NCBI RefSeq assembly: GCF_027497995.1
Contig: NZ_JAODBT010000003.1
Location: 186,001-250,000, forward strand
Reading direction: 5' to 3'
Length of the DNA stretch: 64,000 nt
Origin: Stenotrophomonas sp. Iso1
Lineage (GTDB): Bacteria > Pseudomonadota > Gammaproteobacteria > Xanthomonadales > Xanthomonadaceae
The notes beneath the pieces are model-generated. The model was not told the DNA's origin and did no database searches. It was given only the letters and a program-made list of their open reading frames with translations. Both the position numbers and the translations under genes were made by a program. This document shows, piece after piece, positions 49,132 to 59,213 of this stretch. Numbering within the stretch: position 1 is the first letter of the stretch; every line of letters starts with the position of its first letter.

Positions 49132-50193
49132 ATGCAAGCCAACATCGTCGTACTGCCGGGTGACGGCATCGGCCCTGAAATCACCGCCGTCGCCGTGGAC
49201 GTACTCAAAGCCGTCGCCAGCCGCTTCGGCCACAGCTTCACTTTCAGCGAACACGACATCGGCGGCATCGCCATCGACAACCATGGCGAGCCACTGCCCG
49301 CGGCCACGCTGGAAGCCTGCAGCAAGGCTGATGCGGTGCTGCTCGGTGCAGTCGGTGGTCCGAAGTGGTCTGATCCAAATGCCAAGGTGCGCCCGGAGCA
49401 AGGTCTGCTGGCCATCCGCAAGGCGCTGGGCCTGTTCGCCAACCTGCGCCCGGTGCGCACGCATCCGGCGGCGCTGCACGCTTCGCCTATCAAACCGGAG
49501 CTGCTCACGGACGTGGACTTCGTGGTTGTGCGCGAGCTGACCGGCGGCATCTACTTCGGCGACAAAACCCGCGACGCCGACAGTGCCAGCGACCTGTGCC
49601 GTTACACCACCGTCGAAATTGAGCGCGTGCTGCGCAGCGCGTTCCGTCTTGCCCAACAGCGCCGTGGCAAGCTCACCTCTGTGGACAAGGCCAACGTGCT
49701 GGAAACCTCGCGCCTGTGGCGTGATATCGCCACGCGCATTGGCCGCGACGAATTTCCAGACGTCGAACTGGAGCACCAGCTGGTCGATTCAATGGCCATG
49801 CACCTGATCTCCAAGCCGCGCGCCTACGATGTGATCGTCACCGAGAACATGTTCGGCGACATCCTCACCGACGAAGCCTCGATGCTGGCCGGCTCGCTGG
49901 GCCTGCTGCCATCAGCCTCGCTGGGTGAACAAGGCAAGGTCGGTATCTTCGAGCCCATCCACGGTTCGGCGCCGGACATCGCCGGCAAGGGTATCGCCAA
50001 TCCGTATGCCACCATCCTCAGCGCCGCGATGTTGCTGCGCCATTCACTGGGACTGGAGGCCGAAGCAGCCACCATCGAAGCGGCGGTCAGTGCCGCGCTC
50101 GATGCCGGCCAGTTCACTGCCGATCTTGCTGCGCAGGGGCAGGCACTTTCTACACAGCAAGCCGCGCAGGCAGTACTTGCGCAACTCAGCTGA
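49132..50193 (+). CDS. leuB: 3-isopropylmalate dehydrogenase
   Basis: 353 residues of the beta-decarboxylating dehydrogenase family. LPGDGIGPE opens the chain; [22 protein letters not shown] near 85 carries substrate Arg residues; [11 protein letters not shown] near 130 has the catalytic Tyr, and [20 protein letters not shown] near 240 the metal Asp residues. [15 protein letters not shown] fixes NAD+ use. It oxidises 3-isopropylmalate to 2-oxoisocaproate, the last leucine-specific step before transamination. It ends the operon; a terminator follows within 10 bases. Confidence 0.96.
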   Translation: MQANIVVLPGDGIGPEITAVAVDVLKAVASRFGHSFTFSEHDIGGIAIDNHGEPLPAATLEACSKADAVLLGAVGGPKWSDPNAKVRPEQGLLAIRKALGLFANLRPVRTHPAALHASPIKPELLTDVDFVVVRELTGGIYFGDKTRDADSASDLCRYTTVEIERVLRSAFRLAQQRRGKLTSVDKANVLETSRLWRDIATRIGRDEFPDVELEHQLVDSMAMHLISKPRAYDVIVTENMFGDILTDEASMLAGSLGLLPSASLGEQGKVGIFEPIHGSAPDIAGKGIANPYATILSAAMLLRHSLGLEAEAATIEAAVSAALDAGQFTADLAAQGQALSTQQAAQAVLAQLS

Positions 50194-50202
50194 TTGCAAC
50201 CG

Positions 50203-50226
50203 AACGCGGCCTTTGGCCGCGTTTTT
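50203..50226 (+). terminator. terminator of the ilv-leu operon
   Basis: AACGCGGCC (50203-50211), loop TTT, GGCCGCGTT (50215-50223), then T residues. It starts 10 bases after the leuB stop. Confidence 0.9.
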
Positions 50227-50350
50227 GTTTGTGGCGGCGCAACGCAACCGCGCCGCTTACATTTGATGGGCGGCACGTTTCCGCCGGGTGGACAAACCGT
50301 TTTACTTTTCATTCTTGGATCTGTCGCTTCAGATCCCCCTCCTGAGAGGA

Positions 50351-51700
50351 ATGCTCTTGAACTACCGTAGCCCCGACGACTTTCTGGCCCACGTGGCCAA
50401 GCGCGACCCCCATCAATCCGAGTTCCTGCAGGCAGTGAAGGAAGTGACCCACAGCCTGTGGCCATTCCTGCAGCACAACCCGAAGTACACGCAACATGGG
50501 TTGTTGGAGCGGTTGGTCGAACCGGAGCGGGTGATTCAGTTCCGCGTGGCGTGGGCGGACGACAAGGGCCAGACTCACGTCAACCGTGCCTGGCGCGTGC
50601 AGCACAGCTCGGCCATTGGCCCATTCAAGGGCGGCATGCGTTTCCACCCGTCGGTAAACCTGTCGATCCTTAAATTCCTGGCCTTCGAACAGACCTTCAA
50701 GAACGCGCTGACCACGCTGCCCATGGGCGGCGGCAAGGGCGGCTCGGATTTCGATCCCAAGGGCAAGAGCGACGGCGAAGTGATGCGCTTCTGTCAGGCA
50801 TTGATGTTGGAGCTGTACCGCCACCTTGGCCCGGACACCGATGTACCGGCCGGCGATATCGGTGTAGGTGCGCGCGAAGTCGGCTTCATGGCCGGCATGA
50901 TGAAAAAGCTCAGCAACAATGCCTCCAGCGTGTTCACCGGCAAGGGCCTGGCGTTTGGTGGCAGCCTCATGCGCCCGGAAGCTACTGGCTACGGCACGGT
51001 CTATTTCGTCGAGCAGATGCTGCACCACGCACGCCGCCAGACCCATGGCGCCAAGGTGTTGGTATCCGGCTCCGGCAACGTGGCGCAGTACGCGGCGATC
51101 AAGGCCGCTGAACTCGGCGCGCGCGTGCTCACCTTCTCTGATTCGGGCGGCACGCTGTATGCGCGCGACGGCTTCGACGAGCAGGGCATTCAGGACGTAA
51201 TGGTGTTGAAAAACGAGCGCCGCGGCCGTCTTTCGGAGCTGGCCGATGATCCGCGTTTCGAATTCTTGGTCGACCGTCGCCCCTGGCACATTCCCGCCGA
51301 CATCGCTCTACCTTGCGCCACCCAGAACGAGCTGGATGAATCCGACGCCCGCACCCTGGTGCACAACGGCGTACAGTGCGTCGCCGAAGGCGCCAACATG
51401 CCGTCCACACTGGATGCGGTGGATGTGTTCCTGCAGGCCGGCACGCTGTATGCGCCGGGCAAGGCCAGCAATGCCGGCGGCGTAGCGACATCAGGCCTGG
51501 AGATGAGCCAGAACGCCCTGCGCCTTTCCTGGCGTCACGCCGATGTGGACGAACGCCTGCACGTGATCATGAAAGAGATCCATGCCAACTGCGTACACCA
51601 TGGCGTGCGCGCCGATGGCAGCGTCAACTACGTGGATGGCGCCAACATCGCCGGCTTCGTCAAGGTGGCAGACGCAATGTTGGCGCAGGGCTTGTACTGA
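50351..51700 (+). CDS. gdhA: NADP-type glutamate dehydrogenase
   Basis: 449 residues, hexameric class. GPFKGGMRFHPSVNLSILKFLAFEQTFKNALTTLPMGGGKGG near residue 95 carries the substrate site with the catalytic Lys; PAGDIGVGAREVG and the nucleotide site SGSGNVAQYAAIKA near 235 follow, and ALPCATQNELD and GANMPSTLDA close the enzyme. It aminates 2-oxoglutarate with NADPH, assimilating ammonia. ATG at 50351 directly abuts GAGAGGA; a TTG six bases later would have better spacing and is a realistic alternative. An upstream in-frame GTG at 50288 is not supported. It is separate from the ilv operon. Confidence 0.94.
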   Translation: MLLNYRSPDDFLAHVAKRDPHQSEFLQAVKEVTHSLWPFLQHNPKYTQHGLLERLVEPERVIQFRVAWADDKGQTHVNRAWRVQHSSAIGPFKGGMRFHPSVNLSILKFLAFEQTFKNALTTLPMGGGKGGSDFDPKGKSDGEVMRFCQALMLELYRHLGPDTDVPAGDIGVGAREVGFMAGMMKKLSNNASSVFTGKGLAFGGSLMRPEATGYGTVYFVEQMLHHARRQTHGAKVLVSGSGNVAQYAAIKAAELGARVLTFSDSGGTLYARDGFDEQGIQDVMVLKNERRGRLSELADDPRFEFLVDRRPWHIPADIALPCATQNELDESDARTLVHNGVQCVAEGANMPSTLDAVDVFLQAGTLYAPGKASNAGGVATSGLEMSQNALRLSWRHADVDERLHVIMKEIHANCVHHGVRADGSVNYVDGANIAGFVKVADAMLAQGLY

Positions 51701-51712
51701 TCGATGTATGCA

Positions 51713-51739
51713 CGCGGGCCGGAACCATTCCGGCCTGCG
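51713..51739. terminator. hairpin between gdhA and the convergent cyclase gene
   Basis: 12-bp stem with one G-T pair (51713-51724 with 51728-51739), 3-base loop. It sits in the 62-base gap between opposing stop codons and can act for both. Confidence 0.6.
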
Positions 51740-51762
51740 TCTTCATGCGGCCGAAGCGCGTG

Positions 51763-54711
51763 TCATGACAGCACCCGGTTACGGCCCTCGCGCTTGGCGC
51801 GGTACAAATGCCGATCGGCGGCGGCCAACAGGGTACGTATCGTGTCCTGATCCGGCCCCAGTGCCGCCACGCCGATGCTGCCGGAAATTGCGATATCCGG
51901 GTCCACTTCCTCGACCCGCAGGCGCGCCAGACGCATGCGCAGTTCCTGCAGCAGCGTTACCGCCTGGTCCAATGACATACCGCACAACACGATCAGGAAT
52001 TCTTCGCCGCCGTAACGCGATACATATTGCCCGGCGCCTACCTGCAGTTGCAGCAGACCAGCCACTTCGCGCAGCACACGGTCGCCGGCTTCGTGACCAA
52101 AGCGATCGTTGACATGTTTGAAGTGGTCGATATCCAGCAACGCCACATTCAATGACGCACCCGTCCGCACGGCTTCACTCAGCATCTGCTGCAGGTGGGC
52201 ATCGCCTGCGCGCCGGTTGGGCAGCCCGGTCAGCGCGTCATGCATGGCCATGTATTCCAGGCGCTGCATCAGGTTGTCGCGCTCCATGCCAGCTTGTTCC
52301 AGTGCATGGTTCTTCTCGCGCAGTTCCTGCGTGCGTGCACCGATCTCGGTATTGAGCAAACGCTGGCGGCGGCGGTAGCTGGCAGTGCGCCAACTGATCA
52401 ACAGCAGCAGCAGGCCCACCATCGTCGCGGCAGCCAGCAGCAGCACCCAGGGCCGCTGCCAATACGGTGCGGCGATGTCGAACGCGATGCTGGTTTCGCC
52501 CACCCGCTCGCGGTTGTCCCAATCCAACGGCAATGCAATGGACTGAATCCGCAGCCGGTACTTTCCGGGCTGCAGGTTGGTGTACACCGCCTCGGTGCGG
52601 CTGCCGGCGTCTACCCAATCGGCATCGAAACCCTCCATCCGGTAGCGGTAACGCATCTTGTCGGGCGCGCGGAAGCCCAGACCGGCATAGGCCACGGAAA
52701 TGCGCTCCACCTCCGCAGGCAAGTCATAAGCCACCCGCACCGGTTGCGGATTGCCATCGACCTCAACGCTTTCAATCGCCATGGGCGCTTTGCGTTGACG
52801 CACATAGCCATCGGCACGCGCCGGATCAATCAGCGCCAGGCCGCCAGCCGTGGGAAACAACAGCAGGCCTTCGCGCGTCATCCAGCCCGCTGGCGACGAG
52901 GCACCATTGCCCTGGCTGCTGGGCATGCCATCGTTGTGGTCGACCACATGCACGGCCAGATGACTGCGCGCGTTGGCGGCCACCGCCACCAGATCACTGC
53001 GCTCCAGCCGGAACACGCCCTGGTTGCTGGACAACCACAGGTACCCGTTGCCGTCATCAATGATGCGGAACAACTTGTCACGCGGCAGGCCGTTGCGGTG
53101 GTCGAACACAGTGAAGTCCAACCCGCGCTTACGCAGCAGGCCGTGGTCGGTGGCTATCCACACATCGCCATTGGCATCACCAAGGAAATCGAAAACGTAG
53201 CGCGCCGGGAAATCACTGTCCGCCGACCACGCCTGCAGGCGGCCATCGGTGGCCATAGCAGCCATGCCACCGTTGCAGCCAATCCACAGCACCCCGGCCG
53301 GGTCCCGATAAAGCGACAGCACGGCTAGTCCGGGCAACCCTTCCTTTTCACCGTAATGACGCAGTTCGCCGTCGCGGTAGCGATACAGGCCGTCGCTACT
53401 GCCAATCCACAAGGTGCCATCGTCATCCACCCGCAGCGCGCGCACCAAGGGCTGCAAGGCACCGGGCAGGACGATCTGCTGACGCACACGGCCAGCGCCA
53501 TCCAACCGGTAGACGCCCTGGTTGTAAGTGCCGGCCCACACGTCATTACCTCGCGCGGCCAGCGCCAGCACCGAAGCGTCACGGCCGTTGCCGGGCACCA
53601 GCCGTACAGGCGTAGCGTGTTCGCCCTGGAGCCGATTCAAGCCTTCGGAGTGCCCCAGCCACACCACGCCATCATCGGACTGGATCACCGCACGTACGTA
53701 ATCCGAGCCCAGGCCGTCTGCATGGGTCAGGCCACGTGCCGCGCCCTCGTCAACCCGGAACAGCCCATCGGTACTGCCGGCCCAAACCAGACCTTCGCGG
53801 TCGATCATCAACGCCGGGCTGACCTGGCCGGGAATGGCGATGCGCTCGCTGCGGCCGTCGACATACCGTTCCAGGCGCCCCGCTGAAAGACTCATCCACA
53901 GCGCGCCGTTGGCATCACGGCGCACGGAGTCCACGCGCTCGCCCGCCAGCAGATGCTCCTGCCGGCCGTCGCCGTGCAGCCAATGGATGCCATCGTCTGC
54001 TGCCACGATCCAGCCACCGCGGCTGTCGTCAACCAGATCACGCACCACCCAGCCGGCCGTCGCCTTCCAAGGCGCCAGCTGGCCTTTCCAGACGCGATGG
54101 ACTCCGTGCTCGGTTGCCACCAGCAAAGCGCCGTCGCGATCGCTGCTCAGCGCGGTGATCGGCACCCTCGGCAGCCCCATTTCAGCACCGGCATCGAGCA
54201 GCTGGCCGGATGTCATCAGCCGCAACAACCGCTCCGCCGAGGCTATCCACAGCGCGCCGGAGGAATCACGCAGCATCGCGCTGACCGGCAGGTGGCGGGT
54301 GGCCTCCCCACCCACGGCTTCCCAGCGGCCGCGGTGATAGCGGTAGATACCGTCGGACATGGTGCCAAACAGCATGGCGCCATCGGCCTCGGCCAGGATG
54401 CTTTGCACCCCGGACAACTCGACGCCGGGTGTGTTCTGGCGGTCAAACACGGTGAAGCTGCGGCCGTTGAAACGCACCGCGCCTTCCCAGGTGCCCAGCC
54501 AGATGAAGCCGTCACTGCCCTGCGCCACCGACTGCACCAGGTTGTGCGGCAGACCCTGTTCCATACCCCAGCCAACCACGGTGTGGCGGGTTGCAGCCAC
54601 AGTCGACCCAGCGCCGACGATCAGCAGCAACAGGAGGCAATAGCGCAGCGTCCGCGCCAACCAGGCGGCACGGGAACGACGAGCACAGTCATCGGATGGA
54701 CTACGGGACAA
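51763..54711 (-). CDS. two-component-propeller sensor diguanylate cyclase
   Basis: 982 residues. After a signal/anchor near residues 20-40, two periplasmic seven-bladed-type propellers built of ligand_gated reg_prop repeats (SDGFIWLGTWEGAVRFNG, REGLVWAGSTDGLFRVD, DDGTLWIGSSDGLYRY) extend to about 640, then a Y_Y_Y domain (GLGFRAPDKMRYRYRMEGFDADWVDAG). A membrane helix lies near 770, a short coiled coil, then GGDEF from about 820 to 980 with active-site YGGEEF. The inhibitory I-site RxxD expected nine residues before it is missing. It should make cyclic di-GMP in response to an envelope signal. The start is TTG at 54711, backed by GGGGAGG five bases upstream. It stands alone. Confidence 0.9.
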   Translation of the reverse strand: MSRSPSDDCARRSRAAWLARTLRYCLLLLLIVGAGSTVAATRHTVVGWGMEQGLPHNLVQSVAQGSDGFIWLGTWEGAVRFNGRSFTVFDRQNTPGVELSGVQSILAEADGAMLFGTMSDGIYRYHRGRWEAVGGEATRHLPVSAMLRDSSGALWIASAERLLRLMTSGQLLDAGAEMGLPRVPITALSSDRDGALLVATEHGVHRVWKGQLAPWKATAGWVVRDLVDDSRGGWIVAADDGIHWLHGDGRQEHLLAGERVDSVRRDANGALWMSLSAGRLERYVDGRSERIAIPGQVSPALMIDREGLVWAGSTDGLFRVDEGAARGLTHADGLGSDYVRAVIQSDDGVVWLGHSEGLNRLQGEHATPVRLVPGNGRDASVLALAARGNDVWAGTYNQGVYRLDGAGRVRQQIVLPGALQPLVRALRVDDDGTLWIGSSDGLYRYRDGELRHYGEKEGLPGLAVLSLYRDPAGVLWIGCNGGMAAMATDGRLQAWSADSDFPARYVFDFLGDANGDVWIATDHGLLRKRGLDFTVFDHRNGLPRDKLFRIIDDGNGYLWLSSNQGVFRLERSDLVAVAANARSHLAVHVVDHNDGMPSSQGNGASSPAGWMTREGLLLFPTAGGLALIDPARADGYVRQRKAPMAIESVEVDGNPQPVRVAYDLPAEVERISVAYAGLGFRAPDKMRYRYRMEGFDADWVDAGSRTEAVYTNLQPGKYRLRIQSIALPLDWDNRERVGETSIAFDIAAPYWQRPWVLLLAAATMVGLLLLLISWRTASYRRRQRLLNTEIGARTQELREKNHALEQAGMERDNLMQRLEYMAMHDALTGLPNRRAGDAHLQQMLSEAVRTGASLNVALLDIDHFKHVNDRFGHEAGDRVLREVAGLLQLQVGAGQYVSRYGGEEFLIVLCGMSLDQAVTLLQELRMRLARLRVEEVDPDIAISGSIGVAALGPDQDTIRTLLAAADRHLYRAKREGRNRVLS

Positions 54712-54776
54712 ACCTGCCTCCCCAGGCGTGGCCGGCCTCAGCCGGCCGGCTGTCCCAATTTAGCATCCAGCCGTGA

Positions 54777-54802
54777 GATTCACCCCTCCCCAGGGGTGAA
54801 TC
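54777..54802. terminator. hairpin after the RND pump gene
   Basis: GATTCACCCCT pairs with its complement over 11 bases around a CCCC loop. It follows the pump gene stop by 15 bases, in a gap of 106 bases before the cyclase start. No T-run, so termination strength is uncertain. Confidence 0.5.
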
Positions 54803-54817
54803 AGGCCAGCACCGGCC

Positions 54818-57800
54818 TCAGTGGGTGGCTTCGTCCGGGCGCACCCGGAACCACGCCGCGTACAGCGCCGGCAGAAACACCAGGGTCAATACGGTGCCCA
54901 CGATCAAGCCACCCATGATCGAGATCGCCATCGAGCCGTAAAACGCACTGCGCGACAGCGGAATCATCGCCAGCACCGCCGCCAATGCCGTCAGCACAAT
55001 CGGCCGGAAGCGGCGCACGGTTGCGTCGATGATGGCGTGCCAGCGGTCGTGCCCGGCGTCGATGTCCTGCTGGATCTGGTCGATCAGGATCACCGAGTTA
55101 CGCATGATCATGCCCGCCAGCGCGATGGTGCCCAGCATCGCCACGAAACCGAATGGCACGCGGAAGATCAGCAGGAACAAGGTGGCGCCAATGATGCCCA
55201 GCGGTGCAGTGACAAACACCATCGCCGCCCGGGAGAAGCTGCGCAACTGCAACATCAGCAAGGTCGCCACTACCACCAGGAACAACGGCATGCCGGCCTT
55301 GATCGAGTTCTGGCCACGTGCCGAATCCTCGACCGTGCCACCGGTTTCCAACAGGTAACCGTCCGGCAGCTGCGCGCGGATGTCTTCCAGCGTCGGCAGA
55401 ATCTGCTCGACCACACCCACTGGCAGCATGCTGTCACCGATATCGGCACGCACGGTGACGGTCGGCAAGCGGTCGCGGTGCCAGATGATGCCGTCCTCGA
55501 ACACATGCTCCAGGCGAGCCACCTGCGACAACGACACCGGCTTGCCGCTTTCGGTCGGAATGGCCAGGCTGCCCAGCATGTCCAAACGCGCGCGCTCATC
55601 ATCCGGGCCACGCAGCAGCATGCCGATCTGGCGGTTGCCTTCGCGGTAGGTGCTGACGCTGGTGCCCGACAGCGAGCTGCTCAGGAACTGTGCCAACTGC
55701 GCGCTGCTCACCCCCAGTGCCCGTGCGCGGTCCTGGTCGACGACCAGACGCACCACCTTGCTCGGCTCGTTCCAGTTGAGGTTGACGTTGGTGGTGTGCG
55801 GGTTCTCGCGCACCTTGTCCGCCACCTGCTGGGCAAGCGCCTGTACGCGTTCGATATGTTCACCGGACACCCGGAACTGCACCGGATAGCCAACCGGTGG
55901 GCCGTTCTCAAGACGCGTCACACGCAGCTGCACATCGTTGAACTTCGGCACTACTTCTTTCAACAACCACTCCCGCACTTCCTCGCGCGAATGGATGTCG
56001 TCGGCCAGCACCACGTACTGGGCGAAATTGGTGGCCGGCAGCTGCTGATCCAGCGGCAGATAGAAACGCGGCGAGCCATTGCCCACATAACCGACATAGT
56101 TGGCGACGCCCTTGCGCTGTTTGAGCAGCGACTCGAACTTCAGCGCCTGCGCCTGGGTGGCGGTCAAGGACGCGCCTTCGGCCAGTTCGATATCCACCAT
56201 CAGCTCGGGGCGGGTCGAATCCGGGAAGAACTGCTGCGGCACGAAACGGAACATCACCAGCGAGAACACGAACAAGCCGATGGTGGCGAAAATCACCAGC
56301 CAGCGGCGCCGCAGACAGGCGTCAAGGAAGCGCCGGAAGCGCTGGTAGAACGCACTCTTGTACGGGTCGTGGTCGTGCGACAGCTCTTTGGGCCGGACCA
56401 TGTTCGCCAGCGCCGGGTTGCGGTCAGCCCAACGCACGCGCAAGGCATACCAGCGCGCGGCAAGACTGCCGGGCTTGGGTGGCTGCGGGTTGTGCAGGTC
56501 CGGCAGCATCTTGTCGCCCAGGTAGGGAATGAACAGCACTGCCGCAATCCACGACACCACCAATGCAATCGTCACCACCTGGAACAGCGAGCGGGTGTAC
56601 TCGCCGGTGCTCGATGCCGCAGTGGCAATCGGCAGGAAACCGGCCGCGGTGATCAGCGTGCCGGTCAGCATCGGAAACGCGGTTGACTCCCAGGCAAAGC
56701 TGGCCGCTCGCAATCGGTCGTAACCCTGCTCCATCTTGGTGGCCATCATTTCGACCGCGATGATCGCGTCATCCACCAGCAGGCCCAGCGCCAACACCAG
56801 CGCACCGAGTGAAATCTTGTGCAGGCCGATGTCGAACAGGTGCATGACGAAGAACGTCATCGCCAGCACCAGCGGGATAGACACCGCCACCACCAGACCA
56901 GTGCGCAGGCCCAGCGAGAAGAAGCTCACCAGCAGTACGATCACCACCGCCTCGGTGAGCACCTTGATGAACTCGCCCACCGAATCCTTCACCGCATGCG
57001 GCTGGTCGGACACCTTGCGTAGTTCCATGCCGATCGGCAGCGTCTTCTGCAGCTGGGCGAACCGCTCATCCAGGGTCTTGCCCAGCTTGAGGATGTCGCC
57101 GCCGTTCTTCATCGCCACCGCGATGCCGATGGCGTCCTCGCCCATGAAACGCATTTTGGCCGAAGCCGGGTCGGCAAAGCCGCGCTTGACCTCGGCGATG
57201 TCGCCCAGGCGCACGGTGCGGTCACCCGCGCGGATCGGGAAATCGCGGATCTCCTGCACCGATTTGAACTGGCCTGTGATGCGCAGTTGCACACGATCCG
57301 TGGGCGTCTCGAACCAGCTGGCTGGGGCCATCGCATTCTGCTGCGACAACGCCTGCTGCACCTGCTGCATCGATACACCCAGCGTGGCCAGCTTGGTGTT
57401 GGACAACTCAATCCAGACCTTCTCGTCCTGCAGGCCGAGCAGGTCCACCTTGCCCACGTCGTCCACCCGCTGCAGTTCCAGCTGGATACGGTCGGCGTAA
57501 TCGCGCATCAGCGCATAGTCGAATCCCTTACCGGTCAGCGCGTAGATGTTGCCGAACGTATCGCCGAACTCGTCATTGAAGAATGGGCCGATCACCTCGG
57601 CCGGCAGTTGCGAGTGGATATCGCCTACCTTCTTGCGCACCTGGTAGAACAGCTCCGGCACGTCCTTGGAGCGCATCGAATCGCGCGCCATGAAGATCAC
57701 CTGCGATTCGCCCGGCCGCGAGTACGACTGGATGAACTCGAACTCGCCGGTGTTCATCAGCGCCTTTTCAATCGGCTCGGTAACCTGCTTGGACACCTGC

Positions 57801-57979
57801 TCGGCGGTCGCACCGGGCCACATCGTCTGCACCACCATCGCCTTGAAGGTGAACGGCGGATCTTCCGACTGCCCCAGGTGCTTGTACGACCACGCACCAA
57901 TGACCGCCATCGCGATCATCATGAACAACACTAGGGGGCGATTGCTCAACGCCCATTCGGAGAGATTGAAGCGGCGCAC
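54818..57979 (-). CDS. smeP: RND efflux pump, inner-membrane transporter
   Basis: 1053 residues, the size of AcrB/MexB-type proteins. Twelve membrane segments with two large periplasmic loops; the proton-relay Asp pair is in GALVLALGLLVDDAIIAVEMMATKM near residue 410. It pumps drugs or other toxic molecules from the membrane or periplasm through the tripartite channel. Start is GTG at 57979 with GGGGAG upstream, inside the end of smeO; the two are translationally coupled (stop three bases before). Gene order matches S. maltophilia smeOP, whose pump exports diverse antimicrobials; this is the basis for the symbol. Confidence 0.9.
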   Translation of the reverse strand: MRRFNLSEWALSNRPLVLFMMIAMAVIGAWSYKHLGQSEDPPFTFKAMVVQTMWPGATAEQVSKQVTEPIEKALMNTGEFEFIQSYSRPGESQVIFMARDSMRSKDVPELFYQVRKKVGDIHSQLPAEVIGPFFNDEFGDTFGNIYALTGKGFDYALMRDYADRIQLELQRVDDVGKVDLLGLQDEKVWIELSNTKLATLGVSMQQVQQALSQQNAMAPASWFETPTDRVQLRITGQFKSVQEIRDFPIRAGDRTVRLGDIAEVKRGFADPASAKMRFMGEDAIGIAVAMKNGGDILKLGKTLDERFAQLQKTLPIGMELRKVSDQPHAVKDSVGEFIKVLTEAVVIVLLVSFFSLGLRTGLVVAVSIPLVLAMTFFVMHLFDIGLHKISLGALVLALGLLVDDAIIAVEMMATKMEQGYDRLRAASFAWESTAFPMLTGTLITAAGFLPIATAASSTGEYTRSLFQVVTIALVVSWIAAVLFIPYLGDKMLPDLHNPQPPKPGSLAARWYALRVRWADRNPALANMVRPKELSHDHDPYKSAFYQRFRRFLDACLRRRWLVIFATIGLFVFSLVMFRFVPQQFFPDSTRPELMVDIELAEGASLTATQAQALKFESLLKQRKGVANYVGYVGNGSPRFYLPLDQQLPATNFAQYVVLADDIHSREEVREWLLKEVVPKFNDVQLRVTRLENGPPVGYPVQFRVSGEHIERVQALAQQVADKVRENPHTTNVNLNWNEPSKVVRLVVDQDRARALGVSSAQLAQFLSSSLSGTSVSTYREGNRQIGMLLRGPDDERARLDMLGSLAIPTESGKPVSLSQVARLEHVFEDGIIWHRDRLPTVTVRADIGDSMLPVGVVEQILPTLEDIRAQLPDGYLLETGGTVEDSARGQNSIKAGMPLFLVVVATLLMLQLRSFSRAAMVFVTAPLGIIGATLFLLIFRVPFGFVAMLGTIALAGMIMRNSVILIDQIQQDIDAGHDRWHAIIDATVRRFRPIVLTALAAVLAMIPLSRSAFYGSMAISIMGGLIVGTVLTLVFLPALYAAWFRVRPDEATH

Positions 57980-57982
57980 GCC

Positions 57983-59107
57983 TCACTCCCCTTTTTTGGC
58001 GGCCGGAGCCGACGTCAGTACCGGGCGGTTGTTGCGATCCACCGCAGTCACCGGCTGGCCTTCGCGCAGCAGATGACCACCGGCCGCGACGACCCACTCA
58101 TCCCCCTTCAGACCCTGCAGCACCGGCACTTGCTCGGGGCCATACGTACCCAGCGTCACCGCCCGTGCCTGCAAGGTGCCATTGGCGGGGTTCACCACCC
58201 AGACGCTGGCCTGTTGCCCCGACTTGCCCGGCTGTACCGCCGCCAGCGGCACCCGCAGCGCACCGTCCTTGCCGTGGCTGATGAAAACGCGCGCACTCTG
58301 GCCCAGCTCTACTTCATTCAGCGCTTCCGCTCCCAGACTCACCCGCGCCGCGTAGGTGCGGGTCTGCGGATCGGCCGCAGCGGCGATTTCACGGATGCTG
58401 CCCGGCAAGTACTTGCCCGGTTGGTTCCACAATTCCACCTGGACCGCCTGGCCTACGCTGAAATCGCGGATCGCGCTTTCCGGCAGGGCGATGGCGACTT
58501 CGCGTGCGCCATCAGCGGCCAACGTATAGATAGTCTGGCCGGCAGCGACTACCTGCCCGGCTTCGGCCTCCCGACTGGCGATCATGCCGGCCTCCGGCGC
58601 GTGCAACTGCGCGTAACCGGCCTGGTTGCGGCTGACATCCAGATTGGCGCGCGCGGCATCTGCCTGGCCCTGCGCTGCTTTCAATGCCGCCGTCTGCGCA
58701 TCCAATGCCGAACGACTGACCAGTTGCTGCTCAGCCAGTGCCGCATAACGCTTGTGTTCGTCGCGGGCCCGCACCAGATCAGCCTCGGCCGCTGCGTATT
58801 GCGCCTGCGCCGCGCGCGCCTGCAACGCGTAATCAGCGACGTCCAGCACAGCCAGCAGCTGGCCCTTGCTCACCCGTTGCCCGGCGTCCACTTCACGGCG
58901 CAACAAATTGCCGCCGACGCGGAACGACAGAGCCGCCTCCTCGCGTGCGCGCACTTCACCCGGATATGCCGCCACCGCCATGCCACCACTGCCATCGGGG
59001 TGAACCACAAACACGGGGAGCGCCGGTGCCGGCGCGGTTTCGGGTTTGCCACAAGCGGCAAGCAAAGCCAACAAGAGGCCACTGCCAATCCATCGAAGGT
59101 TGTTCAT
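57983..59107 (-). CDS. smeO: RND efflux periplasmic adaptor (membrane fusion) lipoprotein
   Basis: 374 residues. Lipobox LLAAC gives lipid-Cys near residue 20. HlyD/AcrA layout: lipoyl half (AYPGEVRAREEAALSFRVGGNLL), an alpha-helical hairpin (VADYALQARAAQAQYAAAEADLVRARDEHKRYAALAEQQLVSRSALDAQ), second lipoyl half (QLHAPEAGMIASREAEAGQVV), then beta-barrel domain. It links the SmeP pump to an outer-membrane TolC. ATG at 59107 is chosen because it starts the signal. It is divergent from the TetR gene. Confidence 0.9.
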   Translation of the reverse strand: MNNLRWIGSGLLLALLAACGKPETAPAPALPVFVVHPDGSGGMAVAAYPGEVRAREEAALSFRVGGNLLRREVDAGQRVSKGQLLAVLDVADYALQARAAQAQYAAAEADLVRARDEHKRYAALAEQQLVSRSALDAQTAALKAAQGQADAARANLDVSRNQAGYAQLHAPEAGMIASREAEAGQVVAAGQTIYTLAADGAREVAIALPESAIRDFSVGQAVQVELWNQPGKYLPGSIREIAAAADPQTRTYAARVSLGAEALNEVELGQSARVFISHGKDGALRVPLAAVQPGKSGQQASVWVVNPANGTLQARAVTLGTYGPEQVPVLQGLKGDEWVVAAGGHLLREGQPVTAVDRNNRPVLTSAPAAKKGE

Positions 59108-59190
59108 GAGTAGGGTCGCGAACGCAAGGGGAAGGAGGCGTCGAGCTGTCGGCGCCATTACTGAACGACGCGGTATAGTATAAATATCGA

Positions 59191-59200
59191 ACCAGCTGGT
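59191..59200. promoter_or_regulatory. candidate TetR operator palindrome
   Basis: ACCAGCTGGT, a perfect 10-base palindrome between the divergent smeO and tetR genes, just upstream of the tetR -10 box. TetR repressors bind palindromes in this position. The assignment is inferred from placement. Confidence 0.45.
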
Positions 59201-59201
59201 C

Positions 59202-59207
59202 TAGTAT
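59202..59207 (+). promoter_or_regulatory. -10 box with leaderless spacing, tetR gene
   Basis: TAGTAT is separated from the ATG at 59214 by six bases, as for the genes at 1820, 1957 and 63731. No ribosome site lies between. Confidence 0.5.
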
Positions 59208-59213
59208 TGAACG

